Origin: Chamaelirium japonicum
Lineage: Eukaryota; Streptophyta; Magnoliopsida; Liliales; Melanthiaceae
Direction: 5' to 3'
DNA length: 64,000 nt
NCBI GenBank assembly: GCA_947650365.1
Contig: OX393553.1
Span: forward strand, 67,615,716-67,679,715
The translations under genes were made by a program, and so were the position numbers. Below the pieces are notes generated by a model, which worked only from the letters and a program-made list of their open reading frames with translations, did not search any database and was not told where the DNA came from. Positions 22,480 to 34,763 of the stretch are shown here, one piece after another; the first letter of the stretch is position 1; each line of letters starts with the position of its first letter.

Positions 22480-24280
22480 TGGACAAATCAACATAGAATA
22501 TTTCCAAAGCCTCCCTCCACTAGTTCACAATAGTCGTTGCATTGGGATCTATCACAACTTCCTCCCAATCCAAAGGTAGAAAACAAAGATGAAGACCTTC
22601 CATGTTAGATATAGCAGACGAGATCTGCGCAGAGGAAGTGTTTGATATATGATTAGCTTTAAATTCGAGTCCAATTTTCAGTTGAGCCCTAAAATTTATT
22701 TTTCAGCCCCACTGGTGTTTTTGCAAATTTTAGAAAGTCTTCAATAGATAAGATTTATTATAGAATAAACACCCAATTCTGGACCCATAACGACTAAAAC
22801 TTTTTGAAGTCATAACCCAAAATACGGGTGTACTTTTTTGCTTATTTGGGTACCTCCAAGTGACTCATCGTAAACACACAAAAAGAGCTTGTTTTGACTA
22901 TATTACTATTGATTGGGAAGGCAAAAGTAGAATATGGGATATATTGTTTGATATACCTTTATTAAAAGATTAGAATTTGTTTTGTTAGAGTCGGTGGTTT
23001 ACATTAAAACTCGAATGTTCTGGGGACCAAGTTAAGAGAATGTCTATAAATAAGTGCACCGAAGCGTTGCACTTCAACTATTAGAGAGTAAAAAATGAAG
23101 ATTTGGCTGGTGGATTCCACCATGATTTCCTTCTCTCATATTCCCATGCTTTTCTCGTATTCATTCAAATATTTATTGCAATTCCTTTATATCTAAACTG
23201 CCAATGCCCCAAATCTCCCAATCCCTGATGAAAAGGTCGAAGGTAAATGTTAGGATGAAAGCCAAATGTAAAGCAACTCCACTTTGTTATATTTTCTTTA
23301 CAATAACCTATTTTCTATTCAAAACCTGTAAACTAGCAAAATTAAATAACATCTATTCAGCATTAATTTATTTGTTGTCATGTCTCACTTATTTTCTGCA
23401 TTAGCTTGTGAGATCAGTTCTTAAACATTCATGGTGCACCTAATCCTAGGTCTACATCCCGGATACCTTTTACATGATTCCCCGCACTTCTTGGTTGATT
23501 CTTAGTCCACTTTCTCTCCAAAATCTCTTCTACCGCCCTCAAATTCAACCCTATTGCATGCAGATTTTGTGATCAGTAGTATGGATTTGATGCTCTTATA
23601 AAACTTTCACATGCAGCTTTCTTTTTGTTCAAGTACTCTTCCATTAACCTAAACATGATTTAATTTTCCATTACGTTTCAGAAAGGCATTTATAACATCA
23701 AGAAGGAAAAAAGAATGCTTCTCCAACATCAATTTGCCCACTTTCCAAATAGAAGAAAAGAATTATTAACATCAAGTATCTAAAAAACTAAAGAGCTCAG
23801 AAAAAATAAAAGGTCCCATGACTATGAAAGATAAGTTGATGGAGGACCTCAAGGATGGGTAAAGGTTAACTCCATCGTTGTTATGGAACCTACACCAAAT
23901 GAAAAACTTGCCATACTAATTATACCAACATGGTACTCAAAGAAAAAGTTCAAATCTGTCATTTATGTATCCAAAACTTTGGAACATGCAAATCCGATAT
24001 AGGCCTGTCACAACTCACAATCCAGCTAACCTATTGGCTCGTGTTCAATTCCAACCATCACTCCAGGTCTCATTTCTGCATTTTAAGATGTGCTTCTATG
24101 GGGTGCGTTCTTTTGGGCAGAAAGGAGGGTGGAAATGTATCCACATGCTGACTTCATTCTTGTTTTCATTGCTCTTTTCATTTTAAGATGAAAAACATCT
24201 TGGAATAGCAAATATATACACACCACTGACACCAGTACATCGATATAGTGAGATCTACAATGAAAATGTATAATATGAAG
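22480..24280. other. AT-rich intergenic DNA, no gene seen
   Basis: A repeat of TCGTTGCATTGGGATCTATCAC occurs at 22446 and 22535. Apart from that I see no conserved coding segment, RNA gene or clear transposon end here. Confidence 0.4.
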
Positions 24281-24285
24281 TGTAC

Positions 24286-24465
24286 CAGGCACATCAATGG
24301 CTGCAGCATGATACTTCTGGAATTCCTCACGGCCCTTGTCCGAACGTTTACCTATAGTAACACCAAAGTTGGAGCCTCGAGGATAACCACCAACAAATGC
24401 TTCTGGAAACACAACTAACTGTAACCCATATGTAATCACTTCTGCAATCAGTCTCTCTGCCTTAT
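24286..24465 (-). pseudogene. Isolated nitrilase (NIT4-like) exon
   Basis: The minus strand encodes about 60 residues beginning [13 protein letters not shown] and containing the nitrilase segment [15 protein letters not shown], whose Glu in FPEAF is the general base of the Glu-Lys-Cys triad. It ends [15 protein letters not shown]. The block is bounded by TTTGCAG before and GGTACA after, as an exon would be, and is 180 bp with the same splice phase on both sides. None of the other exons (with the catalytic Lys and Cys) is found within several kb on either side. It is therefore a relic or a captured exon, not an enzyme gene. Confidence 0.8.
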
Positions 24466-24479
24466 CTGCAAAGCTTTGA

Positions 24480-25420
24480 CAGTGAATGTTAGTACTATTT
24501 TCACCCCCTCCCAAGGGGGTGGAAATTATAAGGCGGCATTTGTAGAATTTTAAAAATGAGGGGGGAGAAAATGATAATCGATCAAACTACAGGGGGTTTA
24601 TGAGTAATTTATCTATGATTAATTTTTGGGGGACGCAGTTATTGCTCTCTAACAAATGAATCAACTTGCAATAAGCCCTCTTGCAAGTCTCGTAGTGCAA
24701 TAGCTCCCTCCTAAAATCCCGTTGAACCAAATAGGAAAAAGGACAATAATCCCTAGGCAAAGTTTATTAAATTTACATGTCTTGCCACCAATTGAACATG
24801 AACCAATTTTTGCACGAAAAAGAATTGAAATCAGTCTAAATTGTCGATTTAAAACCACAAAATAATTTTTTTCTGTATATTTTCATCAAAAAAAAAATAT
24901 TGTGTCAACCAACCAAATAATTACATTTTTTACTAATTGTTCCTCTTTATGTGTGAGATAGAATAAGCTTGGCTTTTCAAAGTTAAATACATTTTTTGTC
25001 AAAAAAAAGTTCATATTGTGACTAGATGATCAAAAATACCGCTACAATCAATCTATAATTAATGCATTATACTATATCAAATTGTTACTCTTTGCTAACG
25101 GATTGCAACTCTTTACCAATTGTTACTCTTTTGCTACAAAGGGATATGGCATGATGAGTCCTACAATGGATTAATACCTAATGGATTAACCTTGCCTTCC
25201 AGCACAGTTTCAAGTCATTGTAGTATCAAAGACTCTTCGACTTCAAGTCATGGTAATCAATTCTGAGAATGTCCCAACCAGGCATGTAAACTTCGATACT
25301 TTGGATCTCTGAGCTGCAATAAGCATGCAAATAGTTGAGCAAACTTGCAGAAAACGAACAGCGCTGGTGCTGCAAAGTTTGATCTGTTTGCTGGTTTGGT
25401 ATGATCCTTCATGAAGTGTC
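24480..25420. other. AT-rich spacer 3' of the PPR gene
   Basis: No gene is seen. The part next to 25424 probably includes the PPR 3' UTR. Confidence 0.45.
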
Positions 25421-25423
25421 ACT

Positions 25424-27028
25424 CTAATGGTTGATGATGTGATCTATCGTGAGCAATGATGATGATGGTGTGGCGTCAAATTCGACTTTCATCTGCATGC
25501 CGATAACACTCAACATCAGATATATCTCTGCTGATTGAGGATGTGATCTATCGTGAGCTATGAATCTGTGAAGAGCTCCATCAACCTCTGTCGCACTATA
25601 CCCTGGAACCTTCCTCACACCTCTCCTCTCCATGAATTCTCGCATGGACTTGGCATCGTCCCATCTCCTAGCGACAGCATACACATTCGACAGGCCAATG
25701 TATCTCCCATCATGATCCGGCTCCAGCTCTATTAGCCTCTTCCCCACAATCTCCCCAAGCTGCACCCAACCATGAGTTCGACACCCGTTGAGAAGAGCAC
25801 CAAGAACAGAAGTGTTTGGCTCCACTGGCATTGTCCTCACAAACTCGTACGCCTCCTCCACACGACCCGATCGTCCGAGGACATCAACCATGCATGCATA
25901 ATGCTCAATTTGCAGTGCCATTCCCCGTGCTTCAAGCGACCTGAAGAAACCCCAAGCATCCTCCACCAAGCCACCATGAGCACAAGAACTCAACAAACCC
26001 AAGTACGTGATCTCATCTGGCACAATTCCGACGCTCTGCATCTCCCGAAACAAATCGAGCGACTCTTTGCCCATCCCATGCATAGCGAACCCTGCGATCA
26101 CCGCATTCCAAATCAACACATCAGTCTTATCCACTGGCACACCACGGAACACTCCCATAGCCTCGCCAATGGATCCGCACTTGGCATACATGTCCACCAA
26201 GGAGGTGGACAGCACGAGGCTCAGCTGCAAGCCATTCTCCCTCACGTATCGATGCATCATCCTCCCTTGATCAAGTGCTCCCAAGTGGGCGCATGCACAC
26301 AGCACGCTCACCATTGTCACCGCATTTGGTTTTGGGCCAAAATGTATAACCCTCATCATATCGAAGACAGCGAGGGCCTCACGACACTCCCCACCCTTGA
26401 CGTACCCATCAATCAGCGCGCTCCAAGACACCACATCCCGCTCAGGCATCCGATCGAACATTTCTCGTGCAGTGACCAAATCACCACACTTTGCATAGCC
26501 ATCGAGCAAAGCATTCCACGACACCAAGTTCGGATGTGGAATTCCATTGAATACTGCGCGTGCGGACGCTACGTCATCGCACGAAGCATACATGTGGATC
26601 AACGAGTTGCCGACGAAAAGATCGAGGTCGAGACCGGACTTGGCGACGTGGGTATGGACGGATGCCCCGAGAGGGAGGGAGGAGAGGCGGGCGCAGGACT
26701 TTGCGAGGAAGGGGAAGGTGAGGTGGTCGGGAGGGACGGCGGCGCGCAGCATCCGGACGTAGAGGGAGACGGAGCGGTTCGGGTTGTGGGTTCTCGAGAA
26801 GCCACGGATGAGGGTGTTCCAGACGAAGGTGGCGGGGGTGGCGAGGGTTCGAAAGACGCGGTAGGAGTAGTCGAGGTCGCCGGCGTCAGAGACAGCGGAG
26901 AAGAGGAGGAGCTTAGAGATGGTGAAGTTGTCGCCGGAGAGGCCATGGGTAGTGATCTGGGCATGGATTTGCTTCAGTTCTGCCATGGATTTGCATCGAT
27001 CGAGCAGGGAGATGAAGGGGTGGGTCAT
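25424..27028 (-). CDS. PLS-class pentatricopeptide repeat protein, E-type
   Basis: 534 aa with no intron, as in most plant PPR genes. It opens with LLDRCKSMAELKQIHAQI, followed by a series of P, L and S motifs from about residue 35 to 430, with recurring phrases such as GNSLIHMYASC, VSWNALLDGYAKCG, VVSWSALIDGYVKGG and STSLVDMYAKCG. After ACMVDVLGRSGRVEEA comes an E/E+ region (GALLNGCRTHG, then YIGLSNVYAVARRWDDA and RKVPGYSATEVDGALHRF). There is no DYW deaminase domain. Length and order match Arabidopsis At5g08305. E-class PPR proteins bind organelle RNA, often for C-to-U editing; the target cannot be read from this sequence. The ATG at 27028 has an in-frame stop about four codons upstream, which fixes the start. 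Confidence 0.93.
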   Translation of the reverse strand: MTHPFISLLDRCKSMAELKQIHAQITTHGLSGDNFTISKLLLFSAVSDAGDLDYSYRVFRTLATPATFVWNTLIRGFSRTHNPNRSVSLYVRMLRAAVPPDHLTFPFLAKSCARLSSLPLGASVHTHVAKSGLDLDLFVGNSLIHMYASCDDVASARAVFNGIPHPNLVSWNALLDGYAKCGDLVTAREMFDRMPERDVVSWSALIDGYVKGGECREALAVFDMMRVIHFGPKPNAVTMVSVLCACAHLGALDQGRMMHRYVRENGLQLSLVLSTSLVDMYAKCGSIGEAMGVFRGVPVDKTDVLIWNAVIAGFAMHGMGKESLDLFREMQSVGIVPDEITYLGLLSSCAHGGLVEDAWGFFRSLEARGMALQIEHYACMVDVLGRSGRVEEAYEFVRTMPVEPNTSVLGALLNGCRTHGWVQLGEIVGKRLIELEPDHDGRYIGLSNVYAVARRWDDAKSMREFMERRGVRKVPGYSATEVDGALHRFIAHDRSHPQSAEIYLMLSVIGMQMKVEFDATPSSSLLTIDHIINH

Positions 27029-27049
27029 GGATTTGCTTCAGTTCCGCCA
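26962..27049 (-). repeat. ~24-bp duplication straddling the PPR start codon
   Basis: ATGGATTTGCTTCAGTTC (plus strand) occurs at 26963, inside codons for MAELKQIH, and again at 27027, overlapping the start codon and leader, 64 bp apart. The copy in the leader is out of frame with the gene. Confidence 0.75.
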
Positions 27050-27424
27050 CCCCGACCTCCTCCTCGCCTCTCTCGGCGATGACGATCTATGTTTCCACAC
27101 AAGGTACGGCTCCGCCGCCGCCGCCTCTTCCTTCCCCTCTCGCTCCTTTCGCTTACCCTAAAAAAAAAAAGTCGTGCTTGCCGTTGTTCCTCTAGTGTCG
27201 TCGAACAATCGGAAGCGGCGGAGATCGGAGGTGGGCGGCGGCGGCGGCGGCGGCGGCGGGACAGGGTCGAGATGGCAATCGAACGGGCCGAGGCTTGCCT
27301 GAGGAGGATCCGGCAGGTTAAGCAGAGCTTCTTATTAGATGGCGGAGCGGAAGGGTTTTGCCAGCTGTGCTCTTGTCCGAAGGATGGGTGACGTGGCGGA
27401 TGCCCTCCATCTTGAAAAAGAAAG
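27050..27424 (+). other. GC-rich upstream region of the PPR gene
   Basis: Holds the divergent side of the PPR promoter, a (GGC)n run at 27235-27257 and a short frame from ATG 27272 that reads 39 codons. A plus-strand start at 27027 followed by AAGGTACGG could be the first exon of a divergent gene, but no following exon is recognisable. Confidence 0.3.
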
Positions 27425-27807
27425 GGAACTTTTACTCATACCCCATAAATCTGTAATTAGCCCCCATTTCCAACAAATTTGAACACACCCCATTTTTTTT
27501 TTTCATACTCCATTCCTATCCCAAAAATACCCTTCCCCCTTACACCCCACCTTCAATACACCCCAATTAAATGGCCCGCCCCAACTTGATTATACCCCAA
27601 TCAAACACATACCCCCTTAAATATACCCCAATTATATGCACTCTTGAATACACCCCACTCTTAAATAAACCCCATGCACTTGGCTGATACTTGAAGGCAC
27701 AAGTAGAGCTGCAACTTGGGCGGGCCAACCTGAACCCAACCTGAACCCAACCCGAATTTAGGCGGGCTAATCCGAGCCCAACCCGAATTATTTCTCCTCG
27801 ACCCGAC

Positions 27808-28117
27808 AGGACCCGACACGAAATTAGCAGGTCTGGGTCAAGGCTAAACGGGTTCGGGTCGTACATGGATCGACACGATAGACCCGTTTAATAAACGGGT
27901 CGGGTCCGAGTTTAGGGTCTGGACACGGTAGACACGGGAAGACCCGTTTAGTATTCAACGGGTCGTGTCGGGTCCACCAGCAATCCGATACTATAATATA
28001 TAATACCAGTGGGTCTTTCGGGTCAAGTCGGATCGGGTCAACTGAATAGATCCGGGTGGTAAACGGGTCTTACCGGGTCTTATCGTGTCTACCTGTTTAT
28101 TAGCGAGTCGGGTAAGT
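27808..28117. mobile_element. hAT element, left part (split by the LARD)
   Basis: Sequence with ACCCGACACGAAATTAGC and TTTAATAAACGGGTCGGGTC follows the hAT family at 8336 and 46051. Its extreme left terminus is missing. It stops at TAAGT, the LARD target, and resumes at 40149. Confidence 0.7.
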
Positions 28118-31100
28118 TGTCACGCCCCAGAAATCTGGAACCGATCCCTGGGGTGTGAAATGAGGAAAAATAAAATGGTTTAGAGTCTACTCGCCTGTCT
28201 ATACCAATTAGGGTTTCTCACAGGTCTGTGACTCTCTCATAATTGAAGAAGAAGGAGGGAGAAACAAGAAATATTTTAAAACTTAATTGTTTATGAAAAT
28301 ATTTTTTTTTCTTATTTTAAAAGAAAGCAGAGAGATAATTTTTTTTTTTTTTTTCGACAGAGAGATGATCACGCTCGACCTTCAACCGAGTTATCCTCTC
28401 AGCATGTGTGGCCTGTCGGCGCCATCACATGCTGACAAGAATCCCTCTAAGGGAGCACGAGGCTCAAGCCTCCGACGGCGAGCTAGGAATCTCACCCTCT
28501 TCCTGACACTCAACACACTGGTCTAGGGGTCCTATCTATAGGGCTAGTCAATTAGGCCATTTAGATGTTTATATTTTCATGGTGAGCTATCATAGGCTTG
28601 TGGCCTTGAGGAGAGGCATACCCAAAAGAATCCAGCTGTATCATTGCTACTAACAATTAACAAAAATACTAAACTTAACCCAAATAATTCTTATACAAAA
28701 TCCACCAATTACATTGCCACGAAACCACATACCAAAATAAAATACTACTGAAACCCTAAAACTGCCTCCAGCCTCCCACTGCTACTCCCGAACCTCTGGA
28801 CCTGCAGGAGAGTCTACTCGTGGGAAAGAGTAGCCCCCAATGGGAATTGGGAGATTAGCCAAATTAATGGCTAGTGACATCCTATAGTCTTTAATGATAT
28901 GAGACGACATATTTAATTGAATTAAATTACATAAGCAGTTCAAAGTTTACAGAAGGTTAACCTAAGCCTATCAATAATCTATGTTCACATGCAATTCCTA
29001 CTGTCACTAGGTTATCTACCATACAGTCCGTTAGACATACAGTGCTTAATTATGAATTACAATATAAATCATATCTCCTAAAGTGAACACCGGATAATTT
29101 GTCCATCCTGCTCTCGGTCGGGCATTACTACCGGGCCTTCTATATCGATGTAGAGGGTCAATTCTCTCGCCGGGCATCCACCATACACACATCACCCAAA
29201 TGATTATAAGACATTTTCCATCTTTCACGATGGAGCTCTACCACCCCACTTGAGTTACTTTGGGGGCTTCAACTACCCCGGGACAGAGTTGCTAGGCCAA
29301 TCCCTACTAGAGACTAATCCTATTGGCTTTACCACAACCCTTGCCCGTGACCCCCTAGCCTACTGGTCTTCGGTTGTGCGTGCAGGGTGGTTCACGTCCC
29401 TTGCGCGCACGGGATCCAATCTATCCACATGATAGATTATTATAATAATAAAATAGCTTCGACATTTTACCCCGGAATTCGTACCGCACTCGCAACCCAT
29501 GTATTACGATAAGCCTAAATTACTCTCACCCGTATTCCCGTGTGCCCAGGTCTCCACACTCCACTTAGGAGGGTGGGACCCGATAATTATTATTTAATTA
29601 TTAATTTTCAAAACTTAAGAAAATTCCTAGTTACGATGTCCAAGCAATCAGCAGAAATATTATTATTTAATTATTAATATTTTTAAGCATGCGTCGCCGG
29701 ACTCGCGACTCCGCATGCAAGGAGGGGTCCACTCGACCACATGCGGCGATGTCCGACGGGACCCGCATGCAGCGTTATGGATACCTACCTTTAGTCATTC
29801 TCATTTCCCACTATTAAAGACCATGCAAAGGTAGTAGATGTCACCTGGTTGTCGATCACGCACAAACTCCTATCGACTGCCTTCCGCTCCGCCTGCGGCT
29901 GGATCGTCCCGGTCACGAACTGATAATTTGCATACATTCACATGTTACTAAAAAGACTATAACAAGGTGTTTAACGTACTAAATAAAGCGGGGTTAGGCC
30001 TGAGTTGGCCGAGTCGAGAATCTATGCGTCATTGGACATCGGTCTACTGGCACGCAAAACGATGCCCCCAATGGAACAGTCTCGATTAGTCAGTATTTTC
30101 CAATGCTAAGAGTCGTACTACGGTTCAATTATACTAATCTGACTAGATAGTCCCATCCGCGTCGGCGCTGCTACTACTATGCCTTGTGCTTCGAGAAGCC
30201 CTCAGCATTACTACTAAGGCGGGGTTTTCGGACAAGGTTAAGGTTTGATTCGCCATCCGCCCGAATCCGGGGACGCCAGGATAAACACGAGGTTTGCTCA
30301 GGTGTGATCGGGACTGATTTTACTCAATTAGTAATTATGACCATAATATATCAAAACTTAATAATTTAATTCCATTACCATCCTTTAAAAAAAACGGAGG
30401 ACAACAAGGAGGAAATGATGTCCATCATCAGCCTATATCCGCATTAGGCATTACATGTCGTTCCCATGCGCTCTTGTAGGGCTGTTTCGGTCAAGAGCTT
30501 AGTAAGGGTCAATGATTAGGTTGCAACCTTGCGAATCAGTCGTCGGGCCTGCTACCAACAACACAATAAAGACGAGAGATATAGTGGTCCCAACCGAGGT
30601 TTCCGCTTCGGGTGCTCGGCCGTGACTGGCGAGGTGTGATGCTAAACCGAGGATCGACTAGACTTGCTCGGCCACCGGGCGCAAGGCACGATAGCCGCAA
30701 TGAGGGGAGGGACAGGTTCGGCCAGCACCACACAGTGTGCTATGTGATGGTGGTCGGTCATAGTGGTCAGGTGACATTTGCTGCCTGGCCACCGGTAGCT
30801 GTCGTAGCAAGAGCCACAATGGGTAGGGTCGGCCTAACAACAACAAGGAACACAAGAGAGAGAGAGAGAGAGGTAGGGCTCCGGGTTGTAGCCGGACAGC
30901 CTGCCGGCGTCGATCGACAGTAACAGGGCCGGGTCGGGTTGATCGGACGACCGAGTACAGGGGTCCGGGTCGATGGGTCGTCGGTGATGGTGTTAGGACC
31001 GTGTGACCGGCGATCGTAGCCGATCAGTGTCGAGGCGAGGTGGCGGGTCGAGGTGGAGGAGTGATGGGGCACCATTGATGGGGTAACGACCATCGACTAA

Positions 31101-31687
31101 GTTGCTCATGGGGAGGGTTGGGCTCTGTTGACTGCACCGTTGCCGACCACGTAGTCGGCGATCGTGGCCATGGCAAAAAGAAAAGAGCAAAACGGGGGTC
31201 GGCCAAACTAAGAACCAAGCGGAGAGGGGGATGCTGACCTAACCGGGGAGGGGTCGTCGGCTTCGGTTGCGGCTCCTTCTCCGGCCGGCTGCCTCCACTC
31301 CGGCCACCACTGCACGCAGCCACCGAGAGGGAGGAGAGAGAGGAAATCAGGGAGAGAGAGAGAGAAAGAGAGAGACTGGAGAGAAGAGAGGAAGAGATCG
31401 GAGGGGAGAAGGGGGGTCGGGTCCGGGTTTTAAATAGAGGGAAGGGGATGGCCGGTAGGGTAGGGGGGCGGCGCCGGCGAAAATCGGGGCGGGATCCGGG
31501 GCGACGACAACGGCGGGATCCGGGGCGCGATTCGGGGCGGGGGCATCGGCGAGATCCGGGGCGGGAGCGGCGGCGGCTGGTTGGGGAGGGGAGAGATCGG
31601 GGGGGGATGGGGCCCAGGTCGGGTCGGGTCGGGTTCTTGAGAGAGAGGGGGTCGGGTGAGAGTGGGGATCCGAGTGAGAGAGAGAGA

Positions 31688-31734
<47 letters not shown>

Positions 31735-31935
31735 TGAGAGAAGAGAGTGAGAGAAGAGAGAGAGAAGAGAGAAAGAGAGAGAAGAGAGTGAGTGGTTGGG
31801 GTCACGGGTTGGGCTGGGTAGCGGGTAAGTCGGGTATGGGTGGAGGGTAGTGGGTTTTGGGTTTTAATCCCTCTTTTTTTTTTTTTTTTTGGTTCAGTTT
31901 TTATCTTAATTTTTTTTTTTCCTCTGGTCATTACA
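28118..31935 (-). mobile_element. 3' LTR of the LARD (3.82 kb)
   Basis: Uninterrupted copy of the LTR. It holds a T run, a GC-rich third with (GA)n at 31680-31735 and a TATTTAAA on the minus strand (plus 31428-31435). It preserves the empty CATGCGGC site that received the hAT element in the other LTR. The short frames that recur in both LTRs have no recognisable product. Confidence 0.92.
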
Positions 31936-31948
31936 TCCTACCCACCTT
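31936..31948 (-). other. Polypurine tract of the LARD
   Basis: The minus strand reads AAGGTGGGTAGGA directly next to the 3' LTR, as needed to prime plus-strand synthesis. Confidence 0.75.
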
Positions 31949-33117
31949 AATAGAATTTTCGTCCCGAAAATTTAATTACTAAACTGAGGGTACAATTCTA
32001 CTAATCCTACCACCAAAGTAATGAAAGCCCATCCACATCTGGTACCATATTCTTTCTAATACTGCCCTCGAGAAGGTCAATCAATACATCAATCATACCA
32101 AAAAGAAAAAGACTCCGTCACTAGCTAGACTACTACCCGAACTTATACAATTGAGTCACATAATTATTAGGATAGGATTAGAACATTAGGCGCTCGTGGA
32201 GCTCTCACAAGGTATAATGTCCAATCGTGGTCCTAACAACTATAGACTAATAAAAATTTCGTGACTTTGGATTATCTTCCTTCCTTGAATAAGGAGCGTC
32301 CCCCTTATTCAAAAGTGAGGTAGCAATCCGATTCACGAAACAGAATCACGGGACATTCTCCACTAACAATACTAACGAGGTAACATATAAACCTATGCTC
32401 ATACATCTATAGAACCGAATTGAAGACAACTAGATAACTCGAACTAGTACGCCTAGACTTAAGTCCTATGATACTTCTCTCCGGAGCAAATGCGTCTATT
32501 ACCTACACAACCACTACTACCCTATTATCCTACAAGAAAAACACCACTAAGATATGAATTAGATATACCAACATACACACTAACTAACCTAGAAAATGTT
32601 GAATCCCAGATAACACACTAAACCACAAACGAACGAGAATCGAAAGAGAACAATGATGAATAAAAATAAAAACGCTGACGCTCAATGAAAGACCTAACAC
32701 TAACACTTGCAATTAATATCGCAAGACTTAGAAACTATGATGCACAATTCAGATATACGAGGAAACTTACTACTCGCGTAGAAAATACTGAACTACGATA
32801 ACAACTAACCTACTGACCAAATGGAGCCGAAAACTAGGATACTAACACGATTACACAGTATACTGACAGTATCTTTCTACAAGATTGGTTAATCGGTCCT
32901 AAACTAAAACAATTAGAAACAAAGTTAAGTGAATCTCCTAAATAATTACTATTCTTAAGACTCCAACTGATAATGCATTCCCCATTTCCAAAAAAAAATA
33001 AGCAAGTCCCTTAGCATGGTTATTAACCATACTCTAGTACTAGTGTATCTCAATGTCATCTCAACGTCACTGCCGTCTAGCCAGTGCACTCTCTCTCGTG
33101 AGTCCAAACAAGAAATG

Positions 33118-34545
33118 AGTAGCTAGCTGCCAAAGTTCCTTTTGAGAACAGTGCAAGCTCTGCCATGTGCCAAAGTTTCCGAAGAAACAGTGCACGCTCT
33201 GCCGCAAGTTCCAACAGGAACTGCGTAACCAGCTGCCAAAGTTCCGATTGGGAACAGTGCAAGCTCTGCCAGGTGCCAAAGTTTCCGAAGAAACAGTGCA
33301 CGCTCTGCCGCAAGTTCCAACAGGAACTGCGTAACTAGCTGCCAAAGTTCCGATTGGGAACAGTGCAAGCTCTGCCAGCTGCCAAAGTTTCCGAAGAAAC
33401 AGTGCACGCTCTGCCGCAAGTTCCAACAGGAACTGCGTAACCAGCTGCCAAAGTTCCGATTGGGAACAATGCAAGCTCTGCCAGCTGCCAAAGTTTTCGA
33501 AGAAACAGTGCACGCTCTGCCGCAAGTTCCAACAGGAACTGCGTAATTAGCTGCCAAAGTTCCGATTGGGAACAGTGCAAGCTCTGCCAGCTGCCAAAGT
33601 TTCCGAAGAAACAGTGCACGCTCTGCCGCAAGTTCCAACAGGAACTGCGTAACTAGCTGCCAAAGTTCCGATTAGGAACAGTGCAAGCTCTGCCAGCTGC
33701 CAAAGTTTCCGAAGAAACAGTGCACGCTCTGCCGCAAGTTCCAACAGGAACTGCGTAACTAGCTGCCAAAGTTCCGATTGGGAACAGTGCAAGCTCTGCC
33801 AGCTGCCAAAGTTTCCGAAGAAACAGTGCACGCTCTGCCGCAAGTTCCAACATGAACTGCGTAACTAGCTGCCAAAGTTCCGATTGGGAACAGTGCAAGC
33901 TCTGCCAGCTGCCAAAGTTTCCGAAGAAACAGTGCACGCTCTGCCGCAAGTTCCAACAGGAACTGCGTAACTAGCTGCCAAAGTTCCGATTGGGAACAGT
34001 GCAAGCTCTGCCAGCTGCCAAAGTTTTCGAAGAAACAGTGCACGCTCTGCCGCAAGTTCCAACAGGAACTGCGTAACTAGCTGCCAAAGTTCCGATTGGG
34101 AACAGTGCAAGCTCTGCCAGCTGCCAAAGTTTCCGAAGAAACAGTGCACGCTCTGCCGCAAGTTCCAACAGGAACTGCGTAACTAGCTGCCAAAGTTCCG
34201 ATTGGGAACAGTGCAAGCTCTGCCAGCTGCCAAAGTTTCCGAAGAAACAGTGCACGCTCTGCCGCAAGTTCCAACAGGAACTGCGTAACTAGCTGCCAAA
34301 GTTCCGATTGGGAACAGTGCAAGCTCTGCCAGCTGCCAAAGTTTCCAAAGAAACAATGCACGCTCTGCCGCAAGTTCCCACAGGAACTGCGAAACCAACC
34401 GCCAAAGCCTCTGAAGAGTCGATGCGTATTTATCCACCAAATTCTCCAAAGAGAAAATGTGTGGCCTCACAATGTCCTCTACCGGACAGTCATAATCCAC
34501 CGCCAAAGTTCCCGAGGAACAGTGCGTACCCTGTCGCGAGGGTCT
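33118..34545 (-). repeat. 106-bp tandem array of small hairpins inside the LARD
   Basis: About 12 regular units of 106 bp, with decayed units at both edges. Each unit has three short inverted repeats: on the plus strand GTTTC-CGAA-GAAAC, GTTCC-AACA-GGAAC and GTTCC-GATTG-GGAAC, each followed by a (C)TG- or AGTGC-type spacer. In the element's sense (minus) the first is GUUUC-UUCG-GAAAC, a C(UUCG)G tetraloop, intact in nine of twelve units. 106 is not divisible by three, and the 98-aa frames restart in every unit, so this is not protein. Confidence 0.92.
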
Positions 34546-34763
34546 CTATCAAGACATTCCGAAATCTACTAACCACATGAACTCAAACCACTACCTGGGA
34601 TTTCCATCTCCTGGTACACTCTTTGAAACTACTGCCCCTAAGGGTTATCATCACTACTCATAAGATTTATTTTAACAGATAAGCTCTATTATAACCGGCG
34701 ATGCACCGGAGAAAACTAACAAGAGGACCAATCCAATTATTATACCTAAAACTAAATAATGGA

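Noticed and set aside
25772..27082. 436-aa plus-strand frame over the PPR gene
   Set aside because: Antisense shadow; no domain, and the PPR frame is intact.
27272..27391. Small gene on the plus strand next to the PPR promoter
   Set aside because: Only 39 codons, no known motif and no downstream exon; kept as unassigned.
33067..34506. Series of 98-171-aa minus-strand frames with repeated MRQSVHCFFGNFG-type sequence
   Set aside because: They restart in each 106-bp unit; the unit is not a multiple of three and the same DNA reads in all frames. Artefact of the tandem array.
33118..34545. CRISPR-like regular array
   Set aside because: Units are head-to-tail repeats with no unique spacers, inside a plant retrotransposon.
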